Shown: one piece after another, positions 34,609 through 47,180 of the stretch | How the letters are laid out: the number at the start of each line of letters is the position of its first letter | Numbering within the stretch: position 1 is the stretch's first letter | Source of the DNA: Dolomedes plantarius | Lineage: Eukaryota > Arthropoda > Arachnida > Araneae > Dolomedidae | Direction of reading: 5' to 3' | Length of the DNA: 64,000 nt | Assembly (NCBI GenBank): GCA_907164885.2 | Contig: OU015495.1 | Coordinates: 99,946,332-100,010,331 of the forward strand | Notes under the pieces: generated by a model | The model's database searches: none | Told to the model about the DNA's origin: nothing | The model's input: the letters and a program-made list of their open reading frames with translations, nothing else | Program-made: the position numbers and the translations under genes

Positions 34609-35253
34609 ATGTGATTCCCAACCAGTATACCGTGGCACTCTATGTCAAATCTCCGTGGCACTCTGTGTCAAATCTCCGTGGCACTCTGTGTCAAATCTCC
34701 GTGGCACTCTATGTCCTGGCCGTAAAATCTGCCAGGAGTGCCACTGGATTTTTATGGGATAAACAAAACAATATTTGTAGGGCCCACTTAAAATAAATCT
34801 TAAGTTGAATTAACGGCTCTCCAGCCCGACACATTGTGACACAGATCGATGCACCTGTTCCCGAGGATGAATTAGATACTCTCACGCCCACAACAGTTAG
34901 GTTCGATATCAAAGATTTGTGCTCTAAGCCGCCATAACGAATCTAACATATAAGACTCTTCAGCGATTTCCGTTGTAGACCTATAATGCATTATTTTACT
35001 GAACGAACAGCTATTTACGAAACGATTTTATACATGCTATTCTAGTGTTTGCTCATCTTTCAACAGATGAATAAAATCAGAAATGAAGAAAGAAGTTATT
35101 TGTACATAAATTCAACACGTTCCCGAAATACATTCCACTTTGATTTAATGTTTTAGAAATTGGAAAAAAAACAGAAATTCTAATAAGGGTGCCCGAAGTT
35201 CTAAACTTATTCTCAAGAGTGCCGCAAAAGTAAAAAAATGTTGGAAAACCCTG
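34609..35253. mobile_element. hAT-type non-autonomous element
   Basis: A perfect 8-bp duplication ATTTAAAT flanks it (34601-34608 and 35254-35261). The right-end complement CAGGGTTTTCCAACATTTTT pairs with the left end ATGTGATTCCCAACC, where the first bases have mutated from CAG. 645 bp, no transposase. It holds a 23-bp tandem repeat at 34630-34713. Confidence 0.85.
34630..34713. repeat. 23-bp tandem repeat, about 3.7 copies
   Basis: Units begin CGTGGCACTCT at 34631, 34654, 34677 and 34700, differing by single bases (CTATGTC versus CTGTGTC). They lie just inside the hAT left end, where subterminal repeats often bind transposase. Confidence 0.9.
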
Positions 35254-35370
35254 ATTTAAATATTCGCAAGCTCTCTACTGCTATTACACTTACAGAAACA
35301 TTTATGTACATCTTTCTATCCGGTGTTTCCCTTATTTGCATATTCTACTTGGAATGTCATTATTTCTTTA

Positions 35371-35797
35371 CAATGTTTTTATTAACTCGCTTTCTTGTTT
35401 GTGTGTGTGTGTGTGTGTGTTTGTCCAGTGCAAACCTTGCCATCGATTTTTAACTAACTTCCCGACTAGCTAGACATTTAAAACTTTTAGAATAGCTCAG
35501 AACACGATGACAATGCATTCTTTTAATACTTTTAGCCATCTTTAAGCAGCATTGAATTCATTTTCAGTTAATTTTGTTTTGTAGACTGGTGCAGCCATCT
35601 ATCGAACGGGACGGGAACGAAAAGTTAAACGCAAGTTAACTTCCAATTAACTTCATTTTCTTTCAAGTTAATGGGATAGTTCATCAAAAAAATTTTAAAA
35701 AAGTATTTATTAATGCGTAGAATTGTCAAATTTATACGATTCAACAGAAAATTTAAAAACATGGTATATAAAAAGTTCTTTTTATCTTGTAATTATA
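35371..35797 (+). repeat. Dispersed 430-bp repeat, copy B
   Basis: Same orientation as copy A (15033-15460) and collinear along its length; it has an expanded (GT)n near 35400. Confidence 0.8.
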
Positions 35798-37350
35798 TCA
35801 GAACAGTTTATATAATGAAAGTAACTAATCAGGAATCTCCTCAAAGCTACTCATATCCCATTCACATTGTATTGCCTTTGCGAATGTTATAAGAACATAT
35901 TTTTTACGAATTTAGTCGTAAGAAACATTGAGCGTCTGCCCGCGACAAACAAAATCGATGATATTTCCAGAGAAATGGCGCCAGTAACAGAACAACCTTC
36001 AGGCGTCAAAGGCAGCCAGAGAAAAAAAGGATGGGAATGGGGGTGGCTAGAACACCCACCTGATATTTTGGAGGTCTGAGGAGGTGGGAAACTTAACCAC
36101 CCTCACGCCTACTTAAAATGAAAAATCGTATCGATCTCTAATCGGAAGTAGGATGAGAAAAAACCTGGGTTGCGGTTGGTGATGGGGAATTTTGAGGCTT
36201 TAAATTATAAACTTCAAACTTGCACTTTATTGACACGAAAAATGTAAAATATTAGGGTGTTTACAGGTCTACGTCTTGAAAATTAGGAAACATTTATTTC
36301 TCATCTTTGCATAAAAATGGAAACCAAATACCCAGTATTATTCAAAATTCGGCAAAAGGGAAAAAAGATCACGTACGCAGAATTATCTCATATGGATTTC
36401 TATTATGGGTATTTATTGATGCGTATGTTTGAGTTACTATAGAAATTCTGAAAAATCTAATGCATTTATTCATAACATATTAGATTTCTTCAGAAATTTC
36501 ATAATTACTCATTCATTCTTAGCCAAGAAAAAGACAAAACTCCTGACAACGTTTCTCATTGGGAATTATCTTACACAAAATTGTAATACACGGCAGCCGA
36601 TGTATGTCCAATTTTTTAACGTAGGATTACGTTCGTCAATAATGGTCCTACGGAGAGAAAAAAATTGTCCGGCATCGCGAATTATAATTTTGGCAGCGGA
36701 CCAAACCCAGTAGCAGTAAACAGTTAAACAAAAAAGTACCAAAATGCGCCAAAAAAAAGGTAAGCAATGATAAGTAATCCTACGTTAGTAACCTGCGGTA
36801 GATTCGTTAGAAGAGACTACCTGAAATATTTTTTTCCCGTTGTTCTGATATAAAATTTCAAATTGAAATTAAAATGAGCTATGCATATTTGTGAAATGTT
36901 GAGTTAATTCTTAATGACAGCCGACAGTGATTATAATCTTGCATTCAAGGAAACACTTTAAACGATTGTCGCCTAAAGAGGACTGTTTCCGTGACGTTTT
37001 TGGTTGGTGGTCTGGAGTACCGATCAATAATTACATTATAATAGTTCCTTCTATTAGTATAATAACATCTTTATAACAGATTTTTGTAAAGCATGCTTAC
37101 ATAAAAAGTATTACAAATTTAAAATCCAATGATGTATTATCTAACCTAGATGGAGGGGCTTTCTTTTGGCAAATAATAATGTTTTAAGAAAAAATCTCTG
37201 TTTTTCTACTTAAATAAATTTGGTTAATCATTTGATAAAATACTGCACTATTTTGCGACTACTGACGGTAAATCCAGTTCTGTAAATATATGTAATCATG
37301 CTTAATTTCTGTGTTCCAGTTTAAATTCTATTTTATATAGAATTTTATTA
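35798..37350. other. Unassigned; short IR and one motif copy
   Basis: TAACGTAGGATTAC at 36617-36630 and its exact complement at 36774-36787 bracket a 143-bp segment that could be a small MITE. A partial spaced motif (GGCGCC, 16 bases, CATCGAT on the minus strand) lies at 35953-35982. No gene supported. Confidence 0.4.
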
Positions 37351-38787
37351 CAATGAAACTTCTCTGTATCTGTTTTAAAGGGACCTATTGAAAAAAATAA
37401 TAAATGCGGAAAACTATAGAAGCGGCATCATACAAAAAGATTTTAACAAACCAAAAACTTTGATAGTACCGAAATCAAAAAGTAATAATAAAAAAATGCA
37501 CGTAGATACAAATGAATTTTCTTTTAATTAAAACTGTCGATACTGTCTTATCGATATTTATTTTTTGGAGGTTTTATCCCCATAAGTAAAGAAATTTTGT
37601 TTTGTTTTGCAAATAGCATTCTTTTCGGCATCGGTTATTGTCTGAGAATAAAAAAAAAAACTCTTCAATTTATCAAAGGCCGTATATTTATGCTTCCGAA
37701 AAGGAAGGTACATGCAGTGGATCTTCTTCAACACCCTCTCCAACCTCTTCTGTTATCTCCTTCAACCTTACGTCACAAAAGCTTTTGATTGTTTCCAAAC
37801 CACAAGTTCCAAGCACGACTTTACCGCCAAATACAACACATATTTAACTTTATGTATTAGAAATTGTTTAGTAATAATGTCATTTTAGCTCAACCCAGAC
37901 ATTTATATTTTAGGTTTCGTTATTTTGGAGAACGATCGATCCAGTATATTAGTAATAAAGCTGCAATATTATAAACCAGGGGTTCGCAACCTTTTTCCAG
38001 CATCGACCCCTTTTAAAATAATGATTTTTTCATCGACCCCCCCCCCACATTTTTCTGTATAATATACAGCATACAACATAATTACAATACTAATAGTTGC
38101 ACATAAAACACTTAAAGATAACAATTTGACTAAGAATATGAACAAAAAATTAGAAAAAAGTGGTTCATTAGGTTTATGTTTTATTATATTTGTACTATTT
38201 TTATCTTTAATTTCACAAATATAAACAAGATTTCAGAAACACAGACCATAATTGCACAACAAGGAAAAAACGAAACTGCTTCTGATTGGTTGCATCGGTT
38301 GGACCCATGTGCTGTTTAAGGTCCAGTGGATTTCCTTAGTTCTGCCTAGTGTTGGTACCCAAATAAAAGCGGACGGCGGCATTCGAGGCATATATAAAAT
38401 CGTCATGACATACGACTTTAGATGCGCTGATCACTCCGCCCTATGCAAATCTATATTTATACATATTAAAACGGGTATTATTATCTAATAGTTACATTCC
38501 TACAAAATTAGACTAAATTTTAAAGAAGAAAAATTTATCATCGACCCCCAATAGACCCCTGGGATACATTAGACCATTTTTAAACTTCCATCGACTCCCA
38601 AAGGGTCCACCTGGACCCAGTTGGGAATCCCTGTTCTAAACGAATATTTCGGTAAAACAATGGATAGAGGTACTATCAATGCGGTCTGATTTTGCTTATT
38701 TTATATGGAATTTTTTAGGGACTGAGTTAAATAAACGAAACATAGGGAAAACTATTATTAGGGGAGCAATCGATCGAGATTTCACTG
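37351..38787 (-). mobile_element. Pogo-like element with a hAT insertion
   Basis: The left part matches the reverse complement of the 9798 end of the element at 7351 (AAGGGACC, AATGCGGAAAA, ATACAAAAA in order). The right-end complement CAGTGAAATCTCGATCGATT matches its 7351 end. TA precedes at 37349-37350; the right flank has changed to TG. Excluding the hAT at 37977-38633 about 770 bp remains. More diverged than the copy at 7351. Confidence 0.75.
37977..38633. mobile_element. hAT non-autonomous element, family N1 copy 1
   Basis: Ends CAGGGGTTCGCAACC and the complement of GGGAATCCCTG pair as a short inverted repeat; flanks TTATAAAC and TTCTAAAC (7 of 8) form the hAT duplication. A poly-C run follows the left end. 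The 657-bp body aligns throughout with 63175-63819, including a block (about 38262-38480) open in both copies that reads LLLIGCIGWTHVLFKVQWIS. Confidence 0.85.
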
Positions 38788-39259
38788 TGTTGATGTTTTG
38801 CAACATGATTCCTGAAAAATTTGATTAGTATTTCCGAAGAAATACTAGATAATATAAAAAAAATCTAATAAGTAACGTTTGACTACTTTAATATTTTCTC
38901 CCGAACTGTGGTAAAGAGACCACAATTCGGGAGAAAATTTGGCACCTTCCCTAAAACGATTGCGCCAATAGATCGAGAAGGAATGCACATTCGTTGGAAT
39001 TGCAATTCTGCTATATGTACAATCTTGGATCAAATGCCAGGTAGCTTTAACTTCTTTTATTTTTAGGGGAGTCGTTCATATTCCTATAAAACCGGGTATT
39101 TACTCTAAGACTGAATGGTGATATTCAATTATGAAAATAAATACAACCGGTTTTTAGTCGGTATCAGTACTTGTAAAGATGTAGAGATATTGTTACAAAA
39201 ATATGCAATAGCAGTCACTACATCTTATATGTTAAAAATACATCTCGTCATATAGAAAG
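38788..39259. other. Unassigned, with a 20-bp hairpin
   Basis: Apart from the hairpin at 38893-38938, no feature was supported. Confidence 0.45.
38893..38938. repeat. 20-bp stem hairpin, 6-base loop
   Basis: ATTTTCTCCCGAACTGTGGT, loop AAAGAG, then a complement with one mismatch (G-T pairing possible in RNA). No flanking U-run or gene, so it is not a bacterial-style terminator; origin unknown. Confidence 0.8.
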
Positions 39260-39414
39260 AAAGGCATTGTCATAAAAGTATAGGTGACCCGAATAACCTT
39301 GAATCATTAATCAGGACAGAAATAACCAGAACAAAGAAAGAATCTGATATCATTTATTGTATATCTGTGCAAAATGTTCACAGCAGATAAATGGCTGTGA
39401 CGTCCGTACTTCTG

Positions 39415-39416
<2 letters not shown>
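39260..39416. repeat. Dispersed repeat, copy 2 of 2
   Basis: Second copy of the repeat at 34290-34440, same orientation, again directly followed by (TA)n. Confidence 0.75.

Positions 39417-39464
<48 letters not shown>
39417..39464. repeat. (TA)n microsatellite
   Basis: TA tract following the dispersed repeat. Confidence 0.95.
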
Positions 39465-39467
<3 letters not shown>

Positions 39468-39655
39468 TGTTTTGTGTGATAGCTTCACGCATGCATAAAA
39501 TGTAGAACGAAAAGTAACGTTTTATGTCTTTGTTACAGGAATTTTTGCCAGAATGAATGATTGATTATTCCAGGTGGTATTAATAATAAGTTCCATATTT
39601 CAGAACTCATAATTCACTATCATTATTGTACATGCATCTGTATATCTATTCATAT

Positions 39656-40122
39656 TGTTCCGTTTTTCTGGGTTCGATAGGATTGAATAAAATCTCTTCA
39701 GGAAGTGCACACAAAATAATATTTATTATTCTGCAAATTCTTCAGACGCATACACAAATTCAAACAGAAAACACGTAACAAATGTCTTCTATACAGCAGA
39801 AAACTCTAAAAATGCTACTCAGGATAACAGAATCTTCAATACAATACACGCCTAACTCACTTTCAATACATTTAGTTCTCAGCAGAAAAGAATACTCAGT
39901 TCCAATGCCAATGTCAGGTATATTTATAGACTTCCAAAGCGCCCTCTATCGATCAACCAGCTAGAAATCTCTAAAAGCTTTCAGAAAGGTCTAGAAGGTT
40001 GGCGACCATATGGCGTCGTATTGCCAAATTTGGTGACCAAAATAAGTCACCAAATCCATCGCCAATTTGGCGATAACTCTCATATTTGGCTAGATGACCA
40101 TAGACTTGTAAAATTCGTAACA
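39656..40122 (-). mobile_element. Solo LTR, probably Gypsy/Ty3-type
   Basis: On the minus strand it starts TGTTACGAATTTTAC and ends AACGGAACA, the TG...CA rule, flanked by ATAT at 39652-39655 and 40123-40126. A TATA-like box (TATAAATATACC) sits at 39917-39928 and a polyadenylation signal AATAAA at 39722-39727, in the right order for U3-R-U5. At 467 bp it suits an arthropod LTR. No internal region or partner LTR is visible, so it likely arose by LTR-LTR recombination. Gypsy assignment rests on the start sequence and 4-bp duplication. Confidence 0.75.
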
Positions 40123-40126
40123 ATAT

Positions 40127-40855
40127 GCCCGTATGCATCTACGAGTGAGCGATGCTGACTCTGTTGAGTTTTCTTCGATTAAAAAAAAGTTGCTAAAACC
40201 AAGCTACATAATACATTTTTTAAAACATTGTCGCGTTCGACATTTTAAGCTTTTAGCTAAATCAGAAATATCTTCTTTAAAAGGAACACAGTAATGGATT
40301 TAAAAAACTTTAATGGGTTTGTTAATTCAGACTGCAGTATGATCTTCCCGGAGGAAATTCCAGACAACGGAATGGAGAATATTTACTTGGAGCGTGAATT
40401 AAATATAACCTCGTCAGTTCAGTTTGACTTGCGAACAATTATTTAATTATTGTCATGAAAAACAAAAGGTTTCATGGTTTTTGGTACTGAGTATGCATGC
40501 TTAAATTTTCCACTTTTTTGTGATGTCCAGATCGCACTGCTACAATTTCTAGGTATTGATATGAACTGTAATGGCCCGAGTTATAAATTGATTCCTTTGG
40601 TGCTAAAATAATTCCTCTGCTTCATTTGACGAAAAGAATCACGAAGTATCTAAGGTGATTTCTTTTAATGATATTATTGTGTCCGAGCAGCATTTAAGTA
40701 GGGAAATTAATTAATTATAGTAATTTGTAAGACATAAATAGGCGTAAGCTAAACTGAAAATTATGTAGGAACGAAAATTCGAAAAGGCGTTTTTAAAAGA
40801 TGATGATAAGCGAAGTCGAATTTAAGAAACTGGAAATTAGTGAGACATTAATCAA
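40127..40855. other. Non-coding stretch, nothing recognised
   Basis: No supported features. Confidence 0.5.
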
Positions 40856-41273
40856 GGCTGCTGTGTGCTAACCCTATTGGATTCGCTCACCTCAATGTTA
40901 AACTAGGGAGAAAATGTGTCTACTATTTACAGCTACATAAATGCCGATAATCAAATGAAAATGGTACTTTCAAACAGCCTGAACTTTTCTGCACCTTGCA
41001 ACAGGATTATTTTTTTGAAATTTCATCCACCAAAGGAATTGATGAGCGTTTAAAACAACCTATACCTGAATTCCCCCCCCCCCCCCGAACAATTTAAATT
41101 AAAAAATATTATTTGCATTAAAAAAATAAAATATCCCAATGTGTGAAATTTCTTTTACTATTACGGGGTAAAATAAAAAAATTCTCTGAATCCAAGTCGG
41201 CAATTCTTGGACACATTTTCTCCATAGGTTAACATTGAGGAGAGTGAATCCATTAGGGTTAGTACAGGAGGCC
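40856..41273. mobile_element. TTAA-type MITE, copy 3
   Basis: Ends GGCTGCTGTGTGCTAACCC and the degraded complement of GGCCTCCTGTACTAACCC; full-length alignment with copies 2, 4 and 5. Flanks TCAA and TACT have lost the TTAA. A poly-C run (about 41072-41085) replaces the CCCTCC of copy 1. Confidence 0.8.
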
Positions 41274-43369
41274 TACTTATTTACCTCGTATTAACATACA
41301 CACACTTTCTTGCAAACATCCATACATATTTGATAAATTTATACTTATATGATACCTATAGACTTATCACATATATATGCATGATCATATTTATATGGTA
41401 ATTTTTTAAAAATTTAATGCAGTTAATTTAACCTCTTCTTTGTGTTTAACAAGTCGAGGGGAAAAATAAAACACTTGAAATGACCCAAAAAGCAATTAAC
41501 ACACGGAAAAACGATCACCATTTCAGTTCATTTAAGTAGCTATTTATTTTCTGGAGTCTAAAAGAATTTATCGAGGCGCTTTATTGCGACTTCTGCGAGC
41601 CGGATGGCCAGTATCTCTAGATCTGCCATTCCTTACCTTTTCTTGAATTGGGTCCGCTTAATGAACATTAGATATCCTGTGTGTTTGTTCACAGAGTTTT
41701 TAAAAAAAATCGGAGTGTTACGATGTTTGATTCTTACAAAAATGTATTCATAACTACTGGTAATTTATAAAGAAAGAATTGTATATTACAGAAATGACAT
41801 GATTTTATGTATCAAACACGTTGTCTCAAAATACGCATTTCTTCCTAAATTGGAAAATAATTTCCCTATCTCTAGGCGCACCTACTCCTATCTCCCAAAG
41901 TCATAACGCAAATAAAAATATGTACGTTTTCTCTTTTGTGACCCCTACCTTCCCGTTAATTGAAAAAGTTACTTTGAGTATCATTCCCTACTCAAAAGGC
42001 AACCCGTGGCGCTTCTTTTTTTCTCATGGAGTCCGAAACTTTTGCAAAGGGGAGTGGTGTGAGGCATGAGAGCAAAACCAACTGTTGCAGAACGAAAAAT
42101 AGGATCGATGACAGTCCGCTGGAGTCGGCGCCATTCAAAGAGAAATTTTTCATCTCCCATCAAAGGTGCCTTTGTGTCTTCTCGCTGGAGTGGTGTCATG
42201 CCACAGTGATTTGAAATTCAGCGCTTGGTACTGTATTACACCGGTTGTGCGGTGTGTGTGTGTGTGGGGGGGGGGTCGAGAGGAGGGATTACCTTCCATG
42301 TTTCTTCCGAAATGGATTTGTTTCATGTCTGTCGAGATGAGTTAAAGTGAACAGATATTGAATTAATCAAGCGGGGATATGGGAAGAGCATTTCAGCGAG
42401 TAAGATTACGTAGTTTCTATAGTTACGTTGTGGATAATACCTTCAGTGTGTTTGACATATTTTATATACTCATTCCTCCCCGGTGGGAAACTAATCACGT
42501 GAAACAGCCCGTATAGTATGTTTTATGCATGATAGAAGTCTTTGATCTTACTGTTCAAATATATGTGAAAAATATCGAACCTGATTGACGTATGCACAAG
42601 TATCAGGAAAAAAATAGCGAGAATGTAAGAAATTCCCGTACCGAAAGACATGTATGGGAAAAACAAAAGAAAAAGCTATAAACCTCGGTTCGAGATCTTG
42701 AATGTCCACTAAGGTGTTTCTGATTAAATTCCTTATTTTTTCTTTTTTGTTAAAAGTCGCCAAGGAAAGCTATATTACTTGTTTTATTTACAATTTTGGT
42801 GAACTTGTGAAAACGTAAATCTGCCAAGTGTTAACAACGAGACTTATTGCAAAAACTATCTATCCATTTGAGACTATCTATCTGACTACACTCCAAAATC
42901 TTTTCAAATACCGGTGGTGTTTCCAACATAACTGCATTTCAAAAGGGAATGAATGGGAAAGGAATAATGCATTTCCCAAGATCAATTTTTTTATTATTAA
43001 GTTCTCAGATACTTAGAAACTTCATAACGCATTATTTTCTACTTATTATAACTCCATAGTTATCAACTTCTGTAAAGTCTTAAATTTTTGTGAAACACAC
43101 ACTGGACATACTCCCCCAGCTCTTTTTACACGATTTCCACGAGTTCGCTGATCTAAATTTCTTCCCCCCTGAATTATGCTGCACTGGAAAAACTGTAAAT
43201 TTGGATTGAGATCGAACTAATATAAAACAGCTTAGAATAAACAGAGAGTAAATAAAAACAAACAAAAAAATCCTTAGAAGTCAACCTTGTAGCAGTTAAA
43301 AAGTCAGCCTCTTATTCCAGATTGTTTTTAAAGCGGAGACACTTGACATAAAACATTTGCCTATACTAC
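41274..43369. other. Mostly unassigned
   Basis: The spaced motif at 42078-42133 and a (GT)n/poly-G run at 42249-42275 are the only features. The open frame over 41981-42199 on the minus strand coincides with the motif repeat and is not taken as a gene. Confidence 0.45.
42078..42133 (-). repeat. Spaced-motif repeat, copy 2
   Basis: Minus strand: GGCGCC, 16 bases, CATCGATC, 14 bases, GCAACAGTTGG. Related to 29002-29055 and 46178-46231. Confidence 0.55.
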
Positions 43370-43535
43370 GCCGCAGTTTACCGTACATTTTGTTATGGGG
43401 TACCATATAAGCGGACAGCATTACCCCCTATGAAGGGACGACACAAATGGAGGCATATTTCGTGGCACGACTCTGATATTCGATCCGAGCACCCTCAGCA
43501 CCGAAAAACAGCGCTCTGTAACACAGGGCCGCCAT
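43370..43535 (-). mobile_element. tRNA-derived SINE
   Basis: Minus strand: GGCGGCCCTGTGTTACAG, GGTGCTGAGGGTGCTCGG, then GGATCGAATAT as a weak B box, GTGTCGTCCCTTCATAGG and, at its end, AACTGCGG. Same body as 45320-45515 and 19403-19600. No coding. Confidence 0.7.
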
Positions 43536-44479
43536 AAAAGATGTTACTAGGTAAGAGGTAAGGACACTTTAACTGAAACATGAAGTAGAATAAGGTAAAA
43601 ACTTTTATTAAAAGGTATGTGAATATAGTTATTAGAAGGATTTTTAAAATGTTGACAGATGAAACGCATGACAGGAAACAGGTGGAAAACGCAAACAGGA
43701 ACAACTTCTTTTAAAACAATATAACTAAGGTTGTAACATATTCTAATACCTCTAAAGAAGAAAAAAAAGTTCTTAAAATTAGATTTTTCTATTGGTAATT
43801 AAGGCACTCCATATTCTGGGTAAGAAATGATTAGGTCCATTACTTGAGTCTCTATTTTTGAAAACTTTCGATTTTTAATCTGATGACACTAGAAATTTGT
43901 TTAATGTAAAAAAAATACTGTTTATTTAGCTGCAGTTCGCTTTATTATAAATGTAAGATTGGATCATTAAATATTTTCTGCTGGAATAAATCATGACGTG
44001 TAAGATTTATTACAATTAGTATACTTTTGAGGCGAAATTAATATATGTATGGACCACAAACAAAGACTAACTGGACATTAATTTTATTTTATTTATATCA
44101 TAGTGTAACCGAAACCCATTTTGAATGATCTTCCCTTAAAAGAGCTGACAAAAAATTATATCGCTGTTAAAATCATTGCTATCGAGGTTATTAGTAAAAA
44201 TGTTGAGACTTTAGTTAAGGAAAACGTCAATTTATACTTAATTTTCAGAAGTAAGTTGCTGAGATAAGAAATACAAAAAAGATGATTTGCATGGCTTTTA
44301 TTATTCTTTGGCAAATTTATATGATGCCTTATGAACTATTGATCTCATTTCATATAAGTTCCAATTTTTATTTAGCGAATATCACTTTGTACTTTGTAGA
44401 AAAACATACATATCAAATAGCACATAACATTATAATACGGTAATGAGTCCCAACGAAAATTTTTGATGGGATAAATATA
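43536..44479. other. Non-coding stretch, nothing recognised
   Basis: No supported features. Confidence 0.45.
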
Positions 44480-44580
44480 CAAGTACGCAGTGGGCTTAAG
44501 TTCAAATCCTGATTAAGGATTGTTCGCCACCTTGTTTTTCCGATACAGTGAGCAATGCTGGCTCACCTGTGTGTGAAAAA
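44480..44580 (+). mobile_element. SINE fragment
   Basis: Plus strand GTGGGCTTAAGTTCAAATCC (B box) followed by GAGCAATGCTGGCTCACC, matching the B-box region and middle of the SINE at 45320-45515 with a deletion between. Confidence 0.55.
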
Positions 44581-45319
44581 TGATTTTCAACATTTTTTTC
44601 AGTAAAGTAGATAAAAATAATAATTTTTCAATCCCTAGTTTTTAACATTGCGCATACAAGACGTATGAGAATTATAAGTGAGAATATAAAGTCTAAAAGA
44701 GTAGAAAGAGTGAGTTAAGAAGCCAAGGTCGAAATTTATAATCTTATACCCATAGAAGATGGTTAGTCCTTAGTAAAATATTATTGCATCACATTAAGAA
44801 GGCTGACGTTGTGATAAGCCGCTATAACGATGGCAAATAGATGGCAAGTATACTATATGAAAAAAACTAACGAAAGGCGTTATCATATATACTTCATAAC
44901 AAAAGCAAATACTGACGTTCAAACACAAAGTAAATGCAGTCTAAAACGTTCACTGACTATGAATGTCTAGCAACATCTCAGCTAAAATTGTTGAAAATAA
45001 TTGCTTCTTTGTTTGGTTTAATTTAATTTCGACAACGCAACACGAAATATGTCTTCTTAATATTGCCATTTTGAGCATCCTGTATAGGAGGCAGTTCTAA
45101 AAATCCATAAACTTACATTATCAATATCACGAACAAACTATTGAAACCTGAAGTTTAACAAGCGATTGTTCTACACACTACTTGAAATTGTTTAGCTTTA
45201 CCGCACGCGAGAATCGAATTTGAAACATATCCAATAGCTGTCTTCCAGACAAAGGAAGTCAAGGTTTATAATCACCCCCTCATCACTTATCTGGTGCTGA
45301 TGAATTTTGTTTTTCTAAT
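44581..45319. other. Non-coding stretch, nothing recognised
   Basis: No supported features. Confidence 0.45.
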
Positions 45320-45515
45320 GTTCACTTTGTCTGTTGTTAGTCACCGCAGTTTTGCTGGTTACTTTATTATGGGAGCACCATTTAGGTGAGCCAGTATTGC
45401 TCCCTATAAGGGGACGACACGGTAACGAATAAGTCTTATTCGAGATTTGAACCCAAGCCCACAGAATGGAAGAGCACGACGCTTACCACTATAACATGTA
45501 GGCGGCGTGATAAGG
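45320..45515 (-). mobile_element. tRNA-derived SINE, best-preserved promoter
   Basis: Minus strand: TTATAGTGGTAAGCGTCGTG resembles a tRNA A box region, and GGGTTCAAATCTC about 35 bases on is a near-canonical B box. The body includes GTGTCGTCCCCTTATAGG and ends with AGCAAAACTGCGGT, shared with 19403-19600 and 43370-43535. It is not a functional tRNA: no acceptor-stem pairing partner follows the B box. Pol III would transcribe it if the promoter is still active. Confidence 0.75.
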
Positions 45516-47180
45516 AAACTAAAGGGCTAAAGTTTAGAGAACTATTTTTTTTTTCACTAAAGCACAAAGTTTAGAACGTTTGCTAAGCAAGAAGCTGTTT
45601 GAAGCCCCTTTTGGACTAAATATCTCAACAAGCTGCCTTTCATCGTTACACATTGTAAATTACACACAGGTAGTAATGCTATTATAACTTTTTTCTATGA
45701 AAATAAATCGAAAAAAGATTTATGAATAACTGTTAGGCTTTAATAATATGTGCACTATATATTCAGATGGATATTTTTACTGTGAACCATCCAAACTAAA
45801 TATAAATTTGCTTAAATAAGTTTTTACCTTGATTATATTTATTGTGATTTATCTAAATTTATATTTACTTTTATCTTGTAGATGATATTTCCTTGGAGTT
45901 ATGCTTAGTAAGATCCAAAAGTAACTACAAATAATACCTCAACAAGTTTTATTCCATAACTATATTTCATAAACCTATTATTGTCCAACACAACCGCAGG
46001 CTAAAAGCTTTTAGAGAAACGGCATCTGGAGACATGCATCCTTCAAACTGTAAACGTGAAACTTCTGTCGACACAAATGTCATCCTTTTTAAAAGAATCA
46101 ACAAGTACACATTTTTTTTTCTCTCTCTTTTCCGTTCATCGGTGAGATAGAGAAGAGCAGGGGATGCGCGAGAGACTAACCAACTGTTGCTGTGAAGCCG
46201 AGATCGATGGCGTTGGGCCGTGGTTGGCGCCAGTCTGCGAAAGACCATCCGCCTGACGTCACCGGAGCCAGCGGGTCAGGTCCACTGTAATAGTGACTCT
46301 TAAAAGTTAACTCCTTTTTTTTTGCGTTTGTTCACTGATCCGTTCCTGGAACACCGTGAACAGTGGACTATCATATTGCTCTCCCCAAGGGCCAAACATG
46401 ACCGGGCGTTAATGTAATTACCATTATTTGACATTTAAAGTAATTGCATGCAAAAAAGGTGCGGGGAAAACTTAATTTGTTAGAGCTGCAAAATTTAACT
46501 GAATAACGAAGATGATAGGAGAATACTAAATGGAGAACATTTAGTTGCAGTTTTTGCTTTTGACTAAATCCGAAAGGTAGTTTTTACAAGAAAAGGGGAT
46601 GATTTATAAGTATTTAATCGCAATTGAAGACTATTTTATGAAATTCCTTTTATCTTATTCATTTAGTAATAATTCATTTAGATACTGCTTTTCTTGCCCA
46701 TGAGTAAACAAAGTATTTATAACCAAAGTACCTAAGCACACCTTGATGAAATCGAGTTGTGCATAGGTCAAGTCTTAAAACAACATTCCGGTTGATTATA
46801 AAAAAATATTATTCATCAAAAGATAGCGATATATTAATCAAATATCGAACATCTAATATCGTAGATTTTAACATGTAGTATTCGACATCTACAAGAATCG
46901 AATATTTTCATTTTTATGAAACGGAGTTTGTTCAATAAGTGTTTATTGAGTTTTGATAAATATATTTACCCTAGATGACCAAGATGAATAAAAATTCCTC
47001 ATTATGCAGGTCAAATATTGTAGTCACGATATTTTGTAAACATCAAATATTGTCATTTTAAACTTAGTTTTAGCCTTGAAAGATTGATGTTTTCCCGTGA
47101 TTGATGATAATTCAATGCTACGTTTCCGAAATTATAACCTGTAATAAAGAGGTAAGGGCTAGTTTGGAGAATATTACCTT
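45516..47180. other. Mostly unassigned
   Basis: One spaced-motif copy (46178-46231); otherwise nothing supported. The minus-strand frame over 45967-46248 (93 codons) overlaps that motif and carries no recognisable domain. Confidence 0.45.
46178..46231 (-). repeat. Spaced-motif repeat, copy 3
   Basis: Minus strand: GGCGCC, 16 bases, CATCGATC, 11 bases, GCAACAGTTGG; spacing identical to copy 1. Confidence 0.55.

Noticed and set aside
45460..45510. tRNA gene on the minus strand (A and B boxes present)
   Set aside because: No acceptor-stem pairing or complete cloverleaf; sequence continues into a SINE body shared with other loci.
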